Below, piece after piece: positions 39,622 to 52,000 of a stretch of 64,000 nt of DNA. The notes under the pieces were generated by a model. That model ran no database searches. It was not told the DNA's origin and was given only the letters and a program-made list of their open reading frames with translations. Position 1 is the stretch's first letter. The number at the start of each line of letters is the position of its first letter. Origin of the DNA: Amycolatopsis umgeniensis (GTDB lineage: Bacteria > Actinomycetota > Actinomycetes > Mycobacteriales > Pseudonocardiaceae); contig NZ_JACHMX010000001.1 in assembly GCF_014205155.1 (NCBI RefSeq), forward strand, positions 5,642,001-5,706,000. Direction: 5' to 3'. The position numbers and the translations under genes are program-made.

Positions 39622-42603
39622 TCAGTACCGGCGGTCTTCGATCGCCCCCGTCGTCGCGTTGTAGGTGATGTAGCCGTTCTGGAAGTCACTGCGCTTGCCC
39701 GTCGGGGTGTTGTACTCGCCGCTGATGGGGAAACCGAGATACGACGTCTCCCAGCCGAGGTCCCGCCAGCGCAGCCGGATCGACCCCTTGACCTCCCAGG
39801 CAACGCTGGTGCCTTGGCGCCAATAGATCGAGTGATCGAAGCCGCCCTGGCGGAAGTGGTTGTACTTCCCGCCGTTCCCGGGCACCCACGTCTCGTCGGT
39901 GATGGGGTAGCCGAGCCCGTCTTGCCAGCCGAGTGCCTGGTAGCGGTCACGGATCGCTCCGTGGATCTCGAAGGCGTCCGTGGACGGCGACCAATAGATC
40001 GAACCGTTCGTGCTGAAGTGGTTGTACCGGCCGACCCCGTCCGGGGTGGCCATCTCGTCGGTGGTCGGGTAGCCGAAGAACGTCTCCCAGCCCAGCGAAC
40101 CCCACTTCTGCCAGATCCGGCCCTTCAAGAAGTGCGCGCCGGTCGCCGCGGTCCAGTAGATCGAAGCGTTGTTCCTGAAGAAGTGGTTGACCCGGCCGAC
40201 TCCGTCCGGGGTGCCGACCTCGTCGGTGGTCGGGAAGCCGAGTGGTCCGTTCTCGGCGTCGGTCTCCATCCACTTCGCGCGGATCTCGCCGTGGATCGCC
40301 ATGGCCCCGATGCTGGAAGTCCAGTAGATCGAGCCGTCCCCCGTGGTCGGTCCGCCGGTGAAATCGTTGTAGCGGCCGTTGCCCGCGCGGGCCACCAGTT
40401 CGTCGGTCTTCGGCGACCCCAGGAAGGCGTGCGCGCCGAGCGTGACGTACTTGGTCAGGATCTCGCCGGAAACGGTCTTCACGCCGTACAACGGCGTCCA
40501 GTAGAGACGGCCCGACGTGTACAGCTGCCAGTGCCCGTCGCCCTCGATCAGTTCCGACCCCACCGGAGTTCCCAGCAGCGCGCGGAGAGGTGCCTCGTCG
40601 GCGTACCGCTTCTCGATCGGGGTCTGGTAGTCGGCCCGCAGGCCGAGCCCGCCGCCGGGCATGGTGACCTGCCTGATCGGCTCCGTGCTCTGGTTGTCCG
40701 CCCACTTGACGAACTTCGCCGCGTCGAGCGAGGTGGCGGGCGCGGTGATCAGCACCGACGTTCCCACCGTCACCAGACGGCCGGCGTCCTCGTTGGCGCC
40801 GATCTTGATCCGGGCCGGGTGGTTCCCGACGACGGAGAAGCGGGCCTGTCGCGGATTCGCGGTGTACTGCTTGCTGGCGAGGACGTTGCGGCCGTTCGCC
40901 GTCGTCGAAGTGATCACGACGCGAGTGTCGTTCTCGTTCGGGAAACTCAGCGAGAACGTGAGCCCGGTGCCGGTCTTGAGCTGGGTGATCTCACAAGCGG
41001 CGTTGCGAGGGCAGTGCACGCGATCCGCGCGCCAGTTCACGGTGAGCGGTCCGTCGCCCGGATCTTCCCCGTTGGCACCGAGCGAGACCGATTCACCGGC
41101 GGAGAAGACGGTCGGCGACGGCGGGAGGAGTTCGACGGTGGGGCTCGCCTCGGCCGGGACGACAGTCTGGCTGATGCTCGCCGGGGCACCGTGCGGGTCG
41201 GTGACCGTGAGGGTCGCCGTCACCGGATCTCCCGCCGAGTAAGGATGGCTCACGGTCTTCCCGGTTCCGGTGGTGCCGTCACCGAAGGTCCATTGGTAGC
41301 TCAGGGCCTCGCGGTCCGGATCGTCCGAAGTGCTCGCGTCGAACGAGACCGTGCGCGTGGCCGGATCCGTGGTCGCGGTGAACGCCGCGCGGGGAGCCTT
41401 GTTGACGGGTTTGTAGCTCAGCCTGCGCAATTTCGCGCCCGCCGCGTCGGCCAGCACGATGTCACCGTTGGGTGCGGTCAGGACGGAGACCGCGTCACCG
41501 ATCGCGGAAGCGACGGTGGTGAGGGGCTGGGTGACCGTGCCCCCGCCGTCGAAACCCAGAGTGGAAAGGGTTTGCGCGCCCTTGTTGGCCACGAAATGAA
41601 TTCCGCGGAAAGCCTCGGGATAGGAAATTCCGGTGTAAGGAACACCACCGACGAGCGTATCCGCGGTTCCGTGCACCGTTTCGCCGAGCGGCGCGGCGTT
41701 CGCGACATTCTTGCACTCCGGCGTGTCGCGATAGCCCGGTGTCCGGGTCGTGCCCTCCCAGCAGGGCCATTTCAGGTTCTGGCCGGGGAACGCGAGGTCG
41801 ACCTCGTGACGGGCCGACCAGCCGATGTCGGTGACGACCACACCGCCGCGCGGGTCCAGCGCGATCCGGGGATCACGCAGCCCGCTCACGTAGTTGCGGC
41901 TCTTCCACGACAGGGGAGAGGCCGCTTCGTAGAACGGGTTTTCCGGCAGGCCCCGGCCGGTGAGGTCGACTCGGAGGACCTTGCCCGTCGGATGGGCCGG
42001 ATCCAAGGCGCGCAACGCGAACTTGTCGACGTTGTCCTTCGTGGCGTCGGCGGGGGACCGGACGGCGGCGTTGTCGCCGACGGCGACCCACAGCGAGGCG
42101 CCCGACGGGTCCACGGCCACGTCCTGGATGCCCTTGCTGTCCGAGGTGACCGGGAACTCGAGGACCGTGGACTCTTCGGTCAACGACGTGGGGGCGTCGG
42201 ATCCGCCGGCTTTCCACCTGCTGAGACGGAACACCGCGGAGGAACCCGACGGCACCGCCCGAGTGGTGTAGACCGCCCGGCTGGTGGCGAAGTCCGGCGC
42301 CACCGCGATGCCGGTGAGGCCGAGCGAGCCGGTGGTGGACACCGGCAGTGAGGCGATCTGGGTCGGCTGACCGCCCAGCGGGGTCAGGTGGACGGAACCC
42401 AGGCGGCCGGTGCTCAGCGCGCTTCCGTCCGGGAGGTAGGCGGCGTCGGTGAGATCTCCGGCCTGGTGGCCGGTGGGGGCGTCGAACAGGGCGAATCCCG
42501 CGGGCAACGCCGGGGCGGCGTGTGCCGCGGGTGCCGTGACCACCACGGTGCCGAGCAGGGCCGTGGTGGCCGCGGAGACGATCAGGGATCTTCGAGTCCG
42601 CAT
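39622..42603 (-). CDS. Secreted GSDH-like propeller + PKD + six LGFP repeats
   Basis: A 993-residue exported protein. Residues 1-29 are a signal peptide ending AHA-A. Residues 35-400 are a beta-propeller of the glucose/sorbosone dehydrogenase (PQQ-type) family, with GLTGIAVAPDF, WVAVGDNAAV and GLRDPRIALD. Residues 405-490 are a PKD domain (YQWTFGDGTTGTGKTVSHPY). Residues 675-993 hold six LGFP repeats (LLGTPVG, FLGSPKT, PLGFPTT, FFGYPTT, GLGYPIT, YLGFPIS), a module that ties proteins to the actinobacterial wall. GAAGGAAGG precedes the ATG. It probably acts on sugars at the cell surface; the enzymatic activity is not proven by the visible residues. Confidence 0.85.
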   Translation of the reverse strand: MRTRRSLIVSAATTALLGTVVVTAPAAHAAPALPAGFALFDAPTGHQAGDLTDAAYLPDGSALSTGRLGSVHLTPLGGQPTQIASLPVSTTGSLGLTGIAVAPDFATSRAVYTTRAVPSGSSAVFRLSRWKAGGSDAPTSLTEESTVLEFPVTSDSKGIQDVAVDPSGASLWVAVGDNAAVRSPADATKDNVDKFALRALDPAHPTGKVLRVDLTGRGLPENPFYEAASPLSWKSRNYVSGLRDPRIALDPRGGVVVTDIGWSARHEVDLAFPGQNLKWPCWEGTTRTPGYRDTPECKNVANAAPLGETVHGTADTLVGGVPYTGISYPEAFRGIHFVANKGAQTLSTLGFDGGGTVTQPLTTVASAIGDAVSVLTAPNGDIVLADAAGAKLRRLSYKPVNKAPRAAFTATTDPATRTVSFDASTSDDPDREALSYQWTFGDGTTGTGKTVSHPYSAGDPVTATLTVTDPHGAPASISQTVVPAEASPTVELLPPSPTVFSAGESVSLGANGEDPGDGPLTVNWRADRVHCPRNAACEITQLKTGTGLTFSLSFPNENDTRVVITSTTANGRNVLASKQYTANPRQARFSVVGNHPARIKIGANEDAGRLVTVGTSVLITAPATSLDAAKFVKWADNQSTEPIRQVTMPGGGLGLRADYQTPIEKRYADEAPLRALLGTPVGSELIEGDGHWQLYTSGRLYWTPLYGVKTVSGEILTKYVTLGAHAFLGSPKTDELVARAGNGRYNDFTGGPTTGDGSIYWTSSIGAMAIHGEIRAKWMETDAENGPLGFPTTDEVGTPDGVGRVNHFFRNNASIYWTAATGAHFLKGRIWQKWGSLGWETFFGYPTTDEMATPDGVGRYNHFSTNGSIYWSPSTDAFEIHGAIRDRYQALGWQDGLGYPITDETWVPGNGGKYNHFRQGGFDHSIYWRQGTSVAWEVKGSIRLRWRDLGWETSYLGFPISGEYNTPTGKRSDFQNGYITYNATTGAIEDRRY

Positions 42604-43030
42604 TGGACCTTCCTTCTCCGAATACGGAGAGTGCCACGTGCGGAAAAGTGCTCACAAACGCACAAAAATGTGACCCCGCGACAGAGTTGCCCATTCTGTA
42701 ACGCGACGCGACGATCCGCCCCCAGCGCCCTCGCTTCTGGCTATAAGCACGCCGGACGCTAGCGGCTGCTCGAACTGCCGTCATTCGACCATAAGTGTGA
42801 TTCGACGATGTTCTGTGACGAAGATCATCGCATGTGGCAGGCAATTCCTGATGTCGAACGCCCGTTCGATGCCTACTTGGCCATTGGGTCATGTTCAAAC
42901 GGTCACGGCCATTCGGCCCAATTTCGGGAAAGGGGCTTGCCGGACGCCTCTTCGTCCCACCAATATCAACTTGCCGACCTGCTCTGAAGGAGCCGAGGGC
43001 TGCCCTGGGGGCATCCCAAGGGGGGAAATC
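42604..43030. other. 427-bp divergent control region before the RHS toxin
   Basis: Lower GC than the flanks, no gene seen. Holds the ribosome sites of both flanking genes (GGAAGG on the left, GGGGGGAAA on the right), a perfect SOS-box palindrome at 42854-42869, and no clear -35/-10 pair that I can defend. Confidence 0.6.
42854..42869. promoter_or_regulatory. LexA (SOS) box, perfect palindrome
   Basis: TCGAAC-GCCC-GTTCGA exactly matches the TCGAAC-N4-GTTCGA LexA site of mycobacteria and relatives. It lies 161 bp before the RHS toxin ATG and 250 bp from the divergent gene start. Confidence 0.7.
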
Positions 43031-46000
43031 ATGAAGCGGATCCGTCGTGGACCTGTCCTGCGCGCAAGACTCCGGGCGACGCTCGCCTTGCTGCTGATCG
43101 TCGCGCTGGTCGCGACGCTGGGGCCGGTGGCGTCGCAACGATTCCCGTCCTCCGGCGACGCGGACGCCGCCGCCGTGGCCAACGCGCCCGAGCAGCAATC
43201 GGGAACCGCCGAGGGAGTTCCGGATCGGCCGACCCACGACAGCGCGACCGCGCCCGCGATCAACCGCGCGACGGCCGCCTCGCTGCAGTCGAAGTACCCG
43301 CCGTTGACCTTCCCCGAACCCGCGGCGGACAAGCACAGCAGCGCCAAGGTCGTGCCGCCGCCCGCCACCCAGGTGCGCGGATTCGACGACAAGGCGAGCC
43401 GGGAACTGCCGGGGCAGCGCACCTCGCACAGCAGCGTCTACGACAACCCCGACGGCACGCAGACCACGGTGTACGGCCAGGATCCGTTGAACTATCAGCT
43501 GCCCGAGGGCGGCTACGGCGCGATCGACGCGCGTCCGGTGCCGGATGAGGCCGGTGGCTGGCGCAAGGCGGGCGACGCGCTCCAGGTCCACTTGGGGCAG
43601 ACGGCGGGCTCGATGCGGGTCGAGCCGGGCGCCGGACAGGAAGCCTCCTTCACCCTGCTGGGGGCGCGGGCTTCGGCCGGACGCGCGGAGGGCGGCACCG
43701 TCGGCTACCCCGACGTCCTGCCGAACGCCGACCTGCAGGTGGAGTTCTCCGCCGGCGCGGCCAAGGAATGGTTCGTCCTCAAGCGCCCCGACGCCCCTCA
43801 CGCCTGGGAGTTCGCTCTCGACCTGAAGGGCCTCGAAGCGAGGATCGTCGACGGCGCCGTGGTCTTCGTCGACCAGGCGGGCGCCGCGGTCCTGCGTGTC
43901 CCGGCGGGGTACATGCTCGACTCGAGCCGTCAGGAAAGCGGTGAGCCCGCGACGTCCTACGGCGTCACCTATCGGCTCGTGTCCCGTGACGGCCGCCAGA
44001 TCCTGCGCGTGGAACTGGATTCCGCGTGGCTGCGCGACCCGGCCCGGGTTTATCCCGTGCGGGTCGACCCCACCGTGGTCAAGGAATCGGTCAGCACCGG
44101 AAACCTGGTGGTGGAGAACGGTCGGCGTCACGTCAACGCGAACGAACTGCGGATCGGCCGCAGCGGCGGCAAAACGGCCTCGAGCTATCTCCGTTTCGGG
44201 GGCATCGGCGGGGATCTGAAGGACAACCGGATCTTCGGCGCCCAGTTGCAGCTGACCAACTTCTGGTCCGGTTCCTGCACACCCCGCCCGATGTCCGTGC
44301 ATCCGGTCACCGCGGACTGGGGTTCGTCCGGGACACCGCCGACCGGCGGCGCGCTCGGCGGTGGTGTGTTCTCGCACGGCTACATGGCCCCGCTGGCGAC
44401 CAGGTCCAACTGCCCGACCGCGCACGAACTCGTCGATCTCGGCGCCGACGGCCGGAACCTCGTCCAGCAGTGGGCGAGTGGTGCGGCGAACCACGGCCTC
44501 GCCCTGCAGGCCCCGAACGATCCGGCCGCGTGGAAGCGGTTCACCGGCTTCGGTACGGCGAACCCGCCCCGGCTGTACGTGACGCACTCGCCGTACAATG
44601 CCGAGTACCGCGTCGACCGCGCGACGCCCGAACCGCCGGTCACCCGCACGAGCGCGGGCAAGGTCAAGATCACCGTGACCAACCGCGGCGCGCAGGCGTG
44701 GACTCGTGCCGATTTCGCGCTGGGTTACCGCGTCTTCGACCGGAACGGGAACCCGCTCGGTTCCCAGCCGGCCGCCGAGCTCCCCGGTGACGTGGCGCGA
44801 GGGGCGTCCGTGACGCTCGACGCCGAGATCAAGCCGATCGGTGTCGGCAGCTATCTGCTCGACTTCAGCATGTTCCGCAAAGCGGACGACTACTTCACCG
44901 ACCACCAGGTCGCACCGGCCCGGATCGGGCTCGACGTCTACGACGTGCCGCCGTTCATCAAACATCAGTACCCGCCCAACGGCGCGTCCGTCCAGACGCT
45001 GACGCCGCAGCTGTGGGCCAACGGCATCGACGTCGACCCGCCGCCCGGCAGCACTTTGAAGTACCGGTTCGAGGTGTGCCGCAAGGGCGACGACGACACC
45101 CCCGTCGATTGCTTCAGTTCCGCGTACCAGCCGAGTCCCACGTGGACGGTGCCGGACAAGAAACTGTTCTGGAACAAGATCTATCTCTGGCGGTCGTTCG
45201 CCTTCGACGGTGCCAACGAGAGCGAACCGCTCCCGTTCAGCGCGATCCTCAGCGCGGTCCCCCAGCCCGCGATCACCTCGCATATGGCGATGACGCCGCA
45301 CAGCGGATCCGATCGCGACTTCGACCCGATGGTGGGCAACTACTACTCCAGCGCCGTCGACGTCCAGCTGCCGACAGCGGGTCCCGAACTGAGCGTGACC
45401 CGGACGTACAACTCGCTGGACCCGCGGCGCGACCATTGGTTCGGCACGGGCTGGGCGACGAAGTACGACATGAAGGTGGCCCGCGACTACGCGGGGAACG
45501 CCCTCGTCACCTATCCCGACGGGCAGCAACTGCGCTTCGGTCTCAACCCCGATGGCACCTACGCCCCTCCGCAAGGCCGTTTTGCGGACTTCGCGTCCAC
45601 ATCGGACGGTGGATGGCGGCTCACCGACAAGACTGCGACCACCTACCGGTTCGACACGGCCGGCAGGCTGACCGGCTACACCGACGGTGTCGGGCGCGGC
45701 GCGATCGTGCAGTGGGACGGGGCGAACCTGTCCCGTGTCCTCGACCTGGCCAGCGAACGGCAACTCGTCTTCCTGGTCGAGGGCGGCAAGGTCGCGCACG
45801 TCTTCGCCACCGAGATCAACGGGCAAATCCGGAACTGGAAGTACTTCTACGAAGGAAACCGGCTGCGGCGGGTCGAAGACCCCCAGGGGAACGCCACCGA
45901 ATACCAGTACACGGACCAGTCCAGGTTCCGCACCGTCATGAACGACGCGTCGCCCGACGCGTACTGGCGGCTCGGTGACGCGACCGGAGACACCGCCGTC

Positions 46001-49000
46001 AGCCAGGTGGCGTTCAACCGGGGCAAGGACAACGGGAAGTACAAGAACGTCGTCCTCGGCGCCCCCGGCGCGCTGCCCGGCTCGGCCGACACCGCCGCGA
46101 CGTTCAACGGTTCGAGTTCGGTGCTGCAGTTGCAGGACGGCTCGGTCAAGAAGAGCAGGGACCTCGCCGTCGAGCTGTGGTTCAAGACCACCGGCTCCGG
46201 TGTCCTGCTGGGCTACCAGCAGAACGAGATCACCGGCGCGCTCCAGAACGCCTACACCCCGGCGCTCTATGTCGGGACGGACGGCAAGCTGTACGGCCAG
46301 TTCTCCGACGGCACGACCAATCCGATCCGCACCGCCGCTTCGGTCAACGACGGGAAATGGCACCACGTGGTGCTTTCCGGGGCGCTGGCGACGCAGTGGC
46401 TCTACCTGGACGGTGTCCAGGCCGGGACGAAGCAGGGCGTGATCGACCACGGCAACCAGACCAAGGTCTACGCCGGGGCCGGGTTCATCGCGGGCAACTG
46501 GCCCGCGAAGCCCACCAACGACCACGGGTACTTCGCCGGCGCGATCGACGAGATCGCCGTCTACAGCAAGCCGCTCAGCGACAGCGTGGTCCGCGAGCAC
46601 TTCCAAGCGGCGCAGCCGTCCGAAGGGCTGAGCAAGATCGTGCTGCCCAGCGGCCGGGTCGCCGCGGAGGTCGAGTACGACACGGTCAACGAACGGGTGA
46701 AGACCTACACCGACCGCAACGGCGGGGTGTGGAGACTCGGCGCCCCGGTGATCACCGGTGAGGAGAACAACCTGATCCGGACCGTGAAGTTCACGGATCC
46801 GGGGAACCGCGACCACACCTACGACTACGACCCGGTCCGCGGCCGGATCGTGCGGATGGTCACCCCGCTGGGTCTCGGCGTCCGGCCGGAGGACAACCCC
46901 GGTCAGCCGGGCGAGGCGGGCTACGGGATCCGCAGCTACGCCTACGACGACGAAGGCAACCAGAGCACCATCGTTTCCGAGAACCTCAACGAGGTCGTCC
47001 TCGGTTTCGACAAACGCGGCAACGTGACCAGCAAGCGGACCTGCACGATGGCCTCGAGGTGCCAGACCGAGTACTTCGGGTACTTCCTCAACACGGGCAA
47101 CCCGCTCGACCCGACCAACGACAAGATCGCGTGGAGCCGGGACGGCAGGTCGACGAACGCCACCGACGACCGGTACCTGACGACGTACCTCTACAGCGCC
47201 AAGGGAGATCTGCTCAACCAGCAGATGCCCGACGGCGGGTCCGTCACGCACACCTACACCGACGGCACCGAGCCGTCGCTCGAAAACCCGCTCCTCAATG
47301 TCCCGGCGGACCTGCTGCTGACGACACGGGGCGCGCTCGGCGACACCACGATCTACCGGTACTACCGCTCGGGTGATCTCGGCGAGATCCAGGAACAGGC
47401 CGGAATGCGCACCCGGTTCGGCTACGACGTCGGCGGGCGCAAGACGTCGGCCACGGTCTACACCGACGCGTATCCCGACGGCGTCAAGACCACCTACGAG
47501 TACGACGAGCTCTCCCGGGTGATCGCGGAGACCGGGCCGGAGACCACGAACTCCGTCACCGGCGTGAAGCACCGGGCCAAGACCGTGACGTCCTACGACA
47601 AGGACGGGAACGTCGAGCGGGAAGAGGTCTCGGACCTCATCGGCGGCGACAGGGCCCGGGTCACGACACGGGGATACGACGATCGCGGCAGGCTCGTCCA
47701 CGTCGTGAACCCCGAAGGCAAGGAAACCCGGTACGGCTTCGACGTCTTCGGCAACCGGATGTTCTCGATCGACGCGAACGGTGTGAAGAGGTCGTACGCG
47801 TACACAGCCAGGAACGAGGTCGCGGAGGTCCGGCTGCACGGCTGGCACGGCGGAGTGGCCGACCCGGCCGACGGTGACGGCAGGCCGGGGGACGGCGAGG
47901 GAGACCAGGATCCGGGCGCGTCCAAGCCGACGGTGCTCGAATCCTTCCGGTACGACGAATCGGGCAGGCAGATCCTGCACGTCGACGCGATGGGCCGGGC
48001 GACACGGAACCACTACTACGCCAACGATCTCATCGCGCAGGTGGTGGCGGAGGGCTATCGCGATCCGGTCACCGGGAACGTCCGCGACGTCCTGCTGGAG
48101 AACAACAGCTACGACGGCGCCGGGAACCTGATCAAGCAGACCACCGCGGGCAACAGGACCACGACCTACGAGTACGACGCCGTCAGCAGGCTCACGGTGA
48201 CGAACGAGGACTCTGGCGGTCTTGAGCGGCGTACGCAGTTCACCTACGACCGCGCCGGCAACGTCGTCCGCTCGGAGAAGTCCGGGTACTCCTCGAACGT
48301 CGGGGCCGGTCAGCCGAACGTCACCGAAACCACGGATTTCGTCTATGACGCGAACGGGAAGCGGATCGAGCAGACCGTCCACAATGGTCAGGAACGCCTG
48401 ATCACGCGCTGGCGGTACGACGAACGCGGAATGCCGACGGACGTGACGGATCCCCGAGGCAATCTCGGACAGGTGCCCTTGCCCGCGTTCACCACGAAGA
48501 TGGACTACGACGAGCTGGCGAGGCCCATCCGTGCCACCGGCCCGCGAGTCCGTACCGAATCCGGCGGCGGCGCGGCCACCGACACGCAGGCGACCATGGT
48601 CACCGGGTACGACACCTTCGGCTCGGTCACGCATACGAAGGACCCGGTCGGCCGGGTCACGGCGGCCGAGTACGACCGGCTCGGCCGGCTGGTCAAGTCG
48701 AGTCTGCCGTCGTACACACCGCCCGGGGGCACCGCGCCGATCACCCCGAGCAAGGAGATCCGGTACGACGGCGTGGGGCGCGTGATCAAGCAGATCGACG
48801 CGCGGACCCATACCACCGAGCTGCGGTACGACCAGCTGGGAAGGCTGCTGGAGCGGCAGGATCCGAAGGCCGACGGTACGGCGAGCGGCGTGTGGAAGTA
48901 CTCGTACACGATGACCGGCCTCCCGCTTTCGGCGACTTCGCCGACCGGGGCCCGGGTCGAGGCGACGTACGACGAACTGGGCCGCAAGGTCACGTCGACC

Positions 49001-52000
49001 GCGGTGGAGCGGTTCCCGAAACCGGCCAGCTACACCACCAAGTACCGGCACGACGACGCGGGCAACGTCACCCTGGTCGAGAACCCCGCCGGGGAGAAGA
49101 GCAAGAGCACCTACGACAAACTGAACCAGTTGATCACCGCGGAAGACCCGGCGGGAGTGAAGACCCAAAGGGGTTACGACCGGCAGGGCCGCCTGGTCCG
49201 GGTGAGCGACGGCGCGGGCGTCACGAAGCGCCTCAACTACGACCTGGCCGGTCGTCAGGTGTCCGAGTTCGACGTCGACGCGGGCTGGGCCGGAACGCAG
49301 CCTCCGCTGCGGGAACGCAAGTTCACCTACGACCTCGCCGGGAACGTGAAGACGGCGGAGGACTGGGAAAAGCGCGTCACGACGTTCTCCTACGACGCGG
49401 CGAACCGGCTTTCGGGCCAGGTCGAACCCGTCGCCGAGGGGAAGTCGATCACGACGTCCTTCGGATACGACGCGGCCGGGAACCGCACCAGGTTCACCGA
49501 CGGCCGGGCCAACAAGACGGTGTTCACCTACAACACCCTGAACCTGCCGGAATCGGTGATCGAACCGTCGACCGCCGCGCATCCCGCGGCGGCGGACCGG
49601 ACCTGGACGCAGTCCTACGACGCGGCGGGGAACGCGACGCGTCTGACCGCGCCCGGCGCCGTGACCCGGGACCGGACCTTCGACGCTCTCAACCGGATGC
49701 TCACCGAGTCCGGCTCGGGCGCGGAGGCCCCGACGAAGACCAAGGAGCGCGCCTACGACGCCGACGGCCGTCTGATGGTGGCCGGCCAGAACGGGTACAC
49801 CTACAACGACCGAGGTGGTCTGCTGACCGCCACGGGCACCTCCGGCAACTCGTCGTTCGAGTACGACACCGCCGGGCGTCTCAGCAAGCGCACGGACGCC
49901 GCCGGGACCACCGGTTACGGCTATCTCAACGGGCGTCTGGATTCCGTCACCGACGGCGCGACCGGCGGACGGCTGTCCTACGGCTACAACGAGGCGGGGA
50001 AGGTCAAGACCGTCGACTACGGCGCGGGCCGGGTCCGGACCTACGAGTACGACAACCTCGCGCGGCCGAAGTCCGATGTCCTCAAGGAAGCCAACGGTTC
50101 GGTTCTTTCGTCGATCGCCTACACCTACGACCCGAACGACCGGGTCAAGACGAAGGGCACCACGGGGCTGGCCGGTTCCGGTCAGAACAGTTACTCGTAC
50201 GACTACCAGGGCCGGATGCTCTCGTGGACCGATCCGGCGGGCAAGGCGACCGAGTACGGCTGGGACGACTCCGGGAACAGGGTCAAGGCCGGTGAAAAGG
50301 CCGCCGGCTACGACGAGCGGAACCGCGTCCTCGCGGACGGCGACTACACCTACGCGTACACGCCGCGCGGTTCGCTGGCTTCACGCACCTCCGCGGGGCT
50401 GGAGGAGAAGTACTCCTTCGACGGCTTCGACAGGCTCGTGAAGTTCGGCTCGACCGAGTACACCTACGACGACTTCGACCGGCTCGCCACCCGCGGTGGA
50501 CAGCAGTTCTCCTACGCGGGCATGGAAAGGGACGCGGCCAGCGACGGCGTTTCCCGCTTCGGTCGCGGTCCCGACGGCGGCTTGCTTTCGCTCTCGCAGG
50601 GATCCGATTCCCGGCTCACGCTTTCCGACCGGCACGGCGACGTCGTCGGTGCGCTGGCACCCGCCTCCGGTGGCGTCGTCGATTCGACGGCGTACGACCC
50701 GTACGGCAAGCGGATCGCGACGACCGGGGCGCAGCGGTCGGTCGGCTTCCAAGGCGACTGGACGGATCCCGACAACGGGAACGTCAACATGGGCGCGCGG
50801 TGGTACCAGCCGGGTTCCGGCACCTTCGCCTCCCGCGACAGCATCGAGCTGCCGTTCTCGCCGTCGATCAGCGCGAACCGGTACTCCTACGTGCTCGGCT
50901 CACCGCTGAACTTCTTCGATCCCGACGGTCACGGCTGGTTCAGCGACCTGTGGGACAAGGCGGGCGGCATCGTGCACACCGCGCTGGACGTGGCGGGCAT
51001 GATCCCCGGCATCGGTGAGATCGCCGACCTGGCCAACGCCGCGATCTACGCGGTGGAAGGCGACTGGGAGAACGCCGCGTGGTCCGCCGCGGGCGCCATC
51101 CCGTTCGGTGGCAACGCCGCGACAGCCGCGAAGTGGGCCCGTAAGGCCGGTGACTTCATCGGCGGCGGACGCCGGGCCGGTCGGTACGCCGACGACGCCA
51201 TCGACCTCGGTCGCCGTTATGGCGACGACGTCGCGGGCGCGGCCCGTCGAACCGCCGGTGACGCAGCCGCTTCCGCCGCACGCAAGGCTTCCGCTGTCGC
51301 CGCCGCCCGCAAGGCAGCCGCCGCAGCGGCCGCGGCCGCGGCCCGGCGAGCCGCGGCGATCCTGGCGAAGAAGAAGGCCGCCGCTGCCGCCGCTCGGGGC
51401 GCCGCGGAGAAGACGGCGAAGCGGAACCCGATCCCGACGTTGAAGGCGGCGTTGAAGCCGGTCTTCAAGGGCACGGACCTGGTGTCGTCGTCACCGCTGA
51501 TGCCGGCTCGGATCGTGCAGTCGTTCAAGGCGAACGTGCAGGACGCGGGCCAGGTCGCGGACTTCTTCAAGAAGCAGGTGGTGGGGGACGGGAACGTCGT
51601 CCAGAACGTCGCCGAAACCGTGACGGCGGTGTCGGAGATCGCTCAGTCGGGCGGCTCGCCGGACGACATCCTTTCCGGGTTGGGTGGTTTGGCCGGCCGG
51701 AACAAGGGACGGGGCAAACACCACGACGAGTCGTCGAGCAGCCCGGCGGGCAAGTGCGAGACGGGGAACAGCTTCGATCCCAACACGCTGGTGGTGATGG
51801 GCGACGGGTCTCGTAAGCCGATCAAGGACGTCAAGGTCGGGGACAAGGTCCTGGCGAAGGATCCGACGACGGGGCGTACCGCTGTCCGGGTGGTGACGGA
51901 TGCCCGTTCGCATGCGAGTCAGCGGACGTTGGTCGAGGTCGGTGTCGCGAGTGGTGCCGATCGTGGGTCCTTGGTGGCGACGGATGAGCATCCGTTCTGG

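Noticed and set aside
42604..43030. A tRNA or small RNA gene in the AT-richer gap.
   Set aside because: No cloverleaf, T-loop motif or terminator seen in either strand.
41873..49582. A 2569-codon open frame on the minus strand opposite the RHS toxin and the LGFP protein.
   Set aside because: It is a shadow of high-GC coding DNA. The plus-strand RHS frame and minus-strand LGFP gene in other frames have clear domains; this product is Arg/Val/Gly-rich with no recognisable fold.
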